Of a stretch of 6,945 nucleotides of DNA, positions 5,334-6,945 are shown in pieces. The stretch's first letter is position 1. Every line of letters starts with the position of its first letter. Under the pieces are notes generated by a model. The model saw only the letters and a program-made list of their open reading frames with translations, had not been told where the DNA came from and searched no databases. Source of the DNA: Aquirhabdus sp. (GTDB lineage: Bacteria > Pseudomonadota > Gammaproteobacteria > Pseudomonadales > Moraxellaceae); assembly GCA_030152425.1 (NCBI GenBank), contig JASLJP010000109.1, positions 1 through 6,945 on the forward strand, read 5' to 3'. The position numbers and the translations under genes are program-made.

Positions 5334-6293
5334 TTGAACCTGATATTCGCCGGTACACCGGAATTTGCCGCCACGGCCTTACAAGCCCTGATTGATGCCG
5401 GACATCATATCGTCGCCGTCTATACCCAGCCTGACCGGCCATCCGGTCGCGGGCAAAAGATGACGCCGTCTGCGGTCAAGGCACTGGCACTGGCGCATGA
5501 CCTGCCCGTCTACCAGCCCAACCAGCTCAAAAGCAGCAGCACCGAAGGTCAGGCCGCGCAAAACGAGCTGGCTGCACTGGTGGCCGCGCATGCGGTCGAT
5601 GTGATGGTGGTCGCGGCCTATGGCCTGATCCTGCCGCAGGTGGTACTGGATATGCCGCGCCTGGGCTGCCTGAATATCCACGCTTCGCTGCTGCCGCGCT
5701 GGCGCGGAGCTGCGCCGATCCATCGTGCCATCCTCGCGGGCGATGTCGAGACCGGCATCACCATCATGCAAATGGATGCAGGACTGGATACCGGCGACAT
5801 GCTGGCACGCAGCACGCTGGCGATCACCGACACCGACACCAGCGCCACCCTGCATGACCGCCTTGCGCTGTTGGGCGGCACCGCCATCGTCGACACCTTG
5901 GCCGAGCTGCCGACCCTGCAAGCCCATAAAACCAAACAAGACGGCGCGCAAGCCAATTACGCCGCCAAACTGAGCAAAGCCGAAGGCCAGATCAACTGGC
6001 AGCAGTCCGCCCAGCAGCTAGATCGCCTGATCCGTGGCCTACAGCCTTGGCCGGTGGCCTATACCGAGCTGGACGGCATCGTGCTGCGCGTTTGGTCAGC
6101 CGAGCTGGCGCGTGCCACCACCGATGCCGCCGCCGGTGCGATCTTGGGTGTAGACCGCAATGGCGTCTCGGTCGCCTGTGGCGATGGTCATGTGCTGCGC
6201 CTCACTCAACTGCAATGGCCGGGCGGCAAACCGCTCAATAGCGTGCAAATCCTCCAAGCCCAAAAACTCACCGCGGGACAAAGCCTATCATGA
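5334..6293 (+). CDS. fmt: Methionyl-tRNA formyltransferase (TTG start)
   Basis: Transfers a formyl group from 10-formyl-tetrahydrofolate to methionyl-initiator tRNA, allowing IF2-dependent initiation; cytoplasmic. At 319 residues it is full length (E. coli 315). The N-terminal formyltransferase domain begins NLIFAGTPEFAA at residue 2, followed by the QPDRPSGRGQK loop (32-42). The signature is LNIHASLLPRWRGAAPI (113-129), with catalytic Asn114 and His116; Asp152 in MDAGLDTGDML (147-157) completes the Asn/His/Asp set. The C-terminal OB-like tRNA-binding domain (about 207-310) includes KLSKAEGQINW and IRGLQPWPVAY. The TTG start is chosen because the conserved N-terminus begins at once and an in-frame TGA lies only three codons upstream (5322-5324). 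The only ribosome-site-like bases are GAG, 8 bases before it. It overlaps the next gene by ATGA. The usual partner def is not next to it; the upstream neighbour is the divergent ilvD. Confidence 0.97.
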   Translation: MNLIFAGTPEFAATALQALIDAGHHIVAVYTQPDRPSGRGQKMTPSAVKALALAHDLPVYQPNQLKSSSTEGQAAQNELAALVAAHAVDVMVVAAYGLILPQVVLDMPRLGCLNIHASLLPRWRGAAPIHRAILAGDVETGITIMQMDAGLDTGDMLARSTLAITDTDTSATLHDRLALLGGTAIVDTLAELPTLQAHKTKQDGAQANYAAKLSKAEGQINWQQSAQQLDRLIRGLQPWPVAYTELDGIVLRVWSAELARATTDAAAGAILGVDRNGVSVACGDGHVLRLTQLQWPGGKPLNSVQILQAQKLTAGQSLS

Positions 6294-6945
6294 GCCAAAC
6301 ACCCGGCAAGCCCGCGTCCAACAAGCCGCGCAAATTTCATAATCCCCCGGCGCATGCCAAAGCACGCCCCGCTGCACTGAACCTGCGCGCGCAGGTGATC
6401 CGCGTGATCATCGCGGTGATCGACGGCCAGTCGCTGAGCCAGTTACTGCCTGCCGCACTGGAAAAAACCATCGAACGCGACCGTGGATTGTTTAATGAAC
6501 TGGTGATGGGCACGCTGCGTCACTGGTTTGCACTCGACGCCGTGCTGCAGCCAATGCTGGCGCGCCCGCTGACCGACGCACGCGTGCAAGCCGCACTGCA
6601 CCTCGGCCTGTATCAGATTCTGCAAACCCGCATCCCCGCCCACGCAGCCATCAGCGAGACGGTCGACGCCGCCAAGCAGCTCGGCCAAGAAAAAGCCAGC
6701 GGGCTGGTCAATGCCATCCTGCGCACCACACTGCGCGAGCAGGCGGATAAAGAACACATCTTTAACGGCCATCATGCCCTGCCCGACTGGCTGGCCGCTC
6801 AGCTCGCCGCCGACTGGGGCGACGACTGGTTCGACATCGCCGAGTCACTGCGCCATAGCGCGCCGCTATTTTTGCGGGTCAACAAGCGCCAGCGTACGCG
6901 CACAGGCTATCTCGATGCATTGGCACTCCACGGCGTCAATGCCAA
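6290..6945 (+). CDS. rsmB: 16S rRNA (cytosine-967-C5)-methyltransferase, N-terminal part (cut by window edge)
   Basis: RsmB (Sun/Fmu) methylates C967 of 16S rRNA using S-adenosylmethionine. The frame is open from the ATG at 6290 to the window end: 218 complete codons of about 430 expected. A basic, Pro-rich tail (1-28) is followed by a NusB-like all-helical RNA-binding domain (about 29-155), with RAQVIRVIIAVIDGQSLSQL, ERDRGLFNELVMGTLRHWFALD and PAHAAISETVDAAKQLG followed by SGLVNAILR; these are family features. A linker LPDWL then leads to PLFLRVNKRQRTR near the end, which precedes the methyltransferase domain. The SAM-binding motifs and the two catalytic cysteines lie beyond the right edge and are not seen. 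The start codon overlaps the fmt stop (ATGA), which implies translational coupling; the ribosome site is weak. fmt-rsmB is a widely conserved pair. Confidence 0.95.
   Translation, partial: MSQTPGKPASNKPRKFHNPPAHAKARPAALNLRAQVIRVIIAVIDGQSLSQLLPAALEKTIERDRGLFNELVMGTLRHWFALDAVLQPMLARPLTDARVQAALHLGLYQILQTRIPAHAAISETVDAAKQLGQEKASGLVNAILRTTLREQADKEHIFNGHHALPDWLAAQLAADWGDDWFDIAESLRHSAPLFLRVNKRQRTRTGYLDALALHGVNA

Noticed and set aside
5215..5442. 75-codon minus-strand frame overlapping the start of fmt
   Set aside because: It runs antisense through the conserved fmt N-terminus and has no ribosome site or family pattern.
5379..5951. 190-codon minus-strand frame opposite fmt
   Set aside because: A His/Gln/Arg-rich antisense shadow of fmt, common in GC-rich coding DNA; fmt itself carries all catalytic motifs.
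6443..6775. 110-codon minus-strand frame opposite rsmB
   Set aside because: Antisense to the conserved NusB-like domain of rsmB; no family features.

Overview
The window reads as ordinary chromosomal DNA of a moderately GC-rich Gram-negative bacterium, most likely a gammaproteobacterium. An outer-membrane efflux lipoprotein shows the Gram-negative envelope. The order ilvD / fmt-rsmB, with a DsbA-like gene behind ilvD, together with the shorter (564-residue) form of IlvD, makes me think of Moraxellaceae (Acinetobacter/Perlucidibaca-like). That assignment rests on memory of neighbourhoods and was not tested by any search. I see no transposase, integrase, phage gene, CRISPR array, tRNA or rRNA.

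Layout. Positions 1-1536 hold a minus-strand drug-efflux unit: a MarR-type repressor (1024-1536) followed, after a 189-base leader, by a NodT-type outer-membrane efflux lipoprotein that runs off the left edge (834 to 1). The marR promoter can be read almost base by base. An inverted repeat covers its -10 box and spacer, and the predicted RNA start falls on or beside the ATG, which suggests autorepression and a leaderless or nearly leaderless mRNA. A 325-base intergenic region (1537-1861) holds this control site and a second, perfectly palindromic AT-rich copy of part of it.

Positions 1862-3151 (minus) encode a 429-residue protein that looks like two fused thioredoxin-fold domains of the DsbA / GST-kappa / HCCA-isomerase type. 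It has no CxxC motif and only two cysteines. Its function is not known to me. It is separated by a good terminator (about 3200-3241) from ilvD (3284-4978, minus), dihydroxyacid dehydratase of valine, leucine and isoleucine synthesis.

A 355-base divergent region (4979-5333) separates ilvD from the plus-strand pair fmt (5334-6293) and rsmB (from 6290, cut by the right edge). These overlap by ATGA and act in translation: fmt formylates initiator Met-tRNA and rsmB methylates 16S rRNA. fmt starts at a TTG codon, nearly forced by an in-frame stop just upstream.

The window therefore mixes housekeeping (ilvD, fmt, rsmB), a self-regulated efflux unit and one uncharacterised double-domain protein. I found no clear new multi-gene system. 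The points most worth a second look are the Cys-poor tandem DsbA-like protein and the marR control region.
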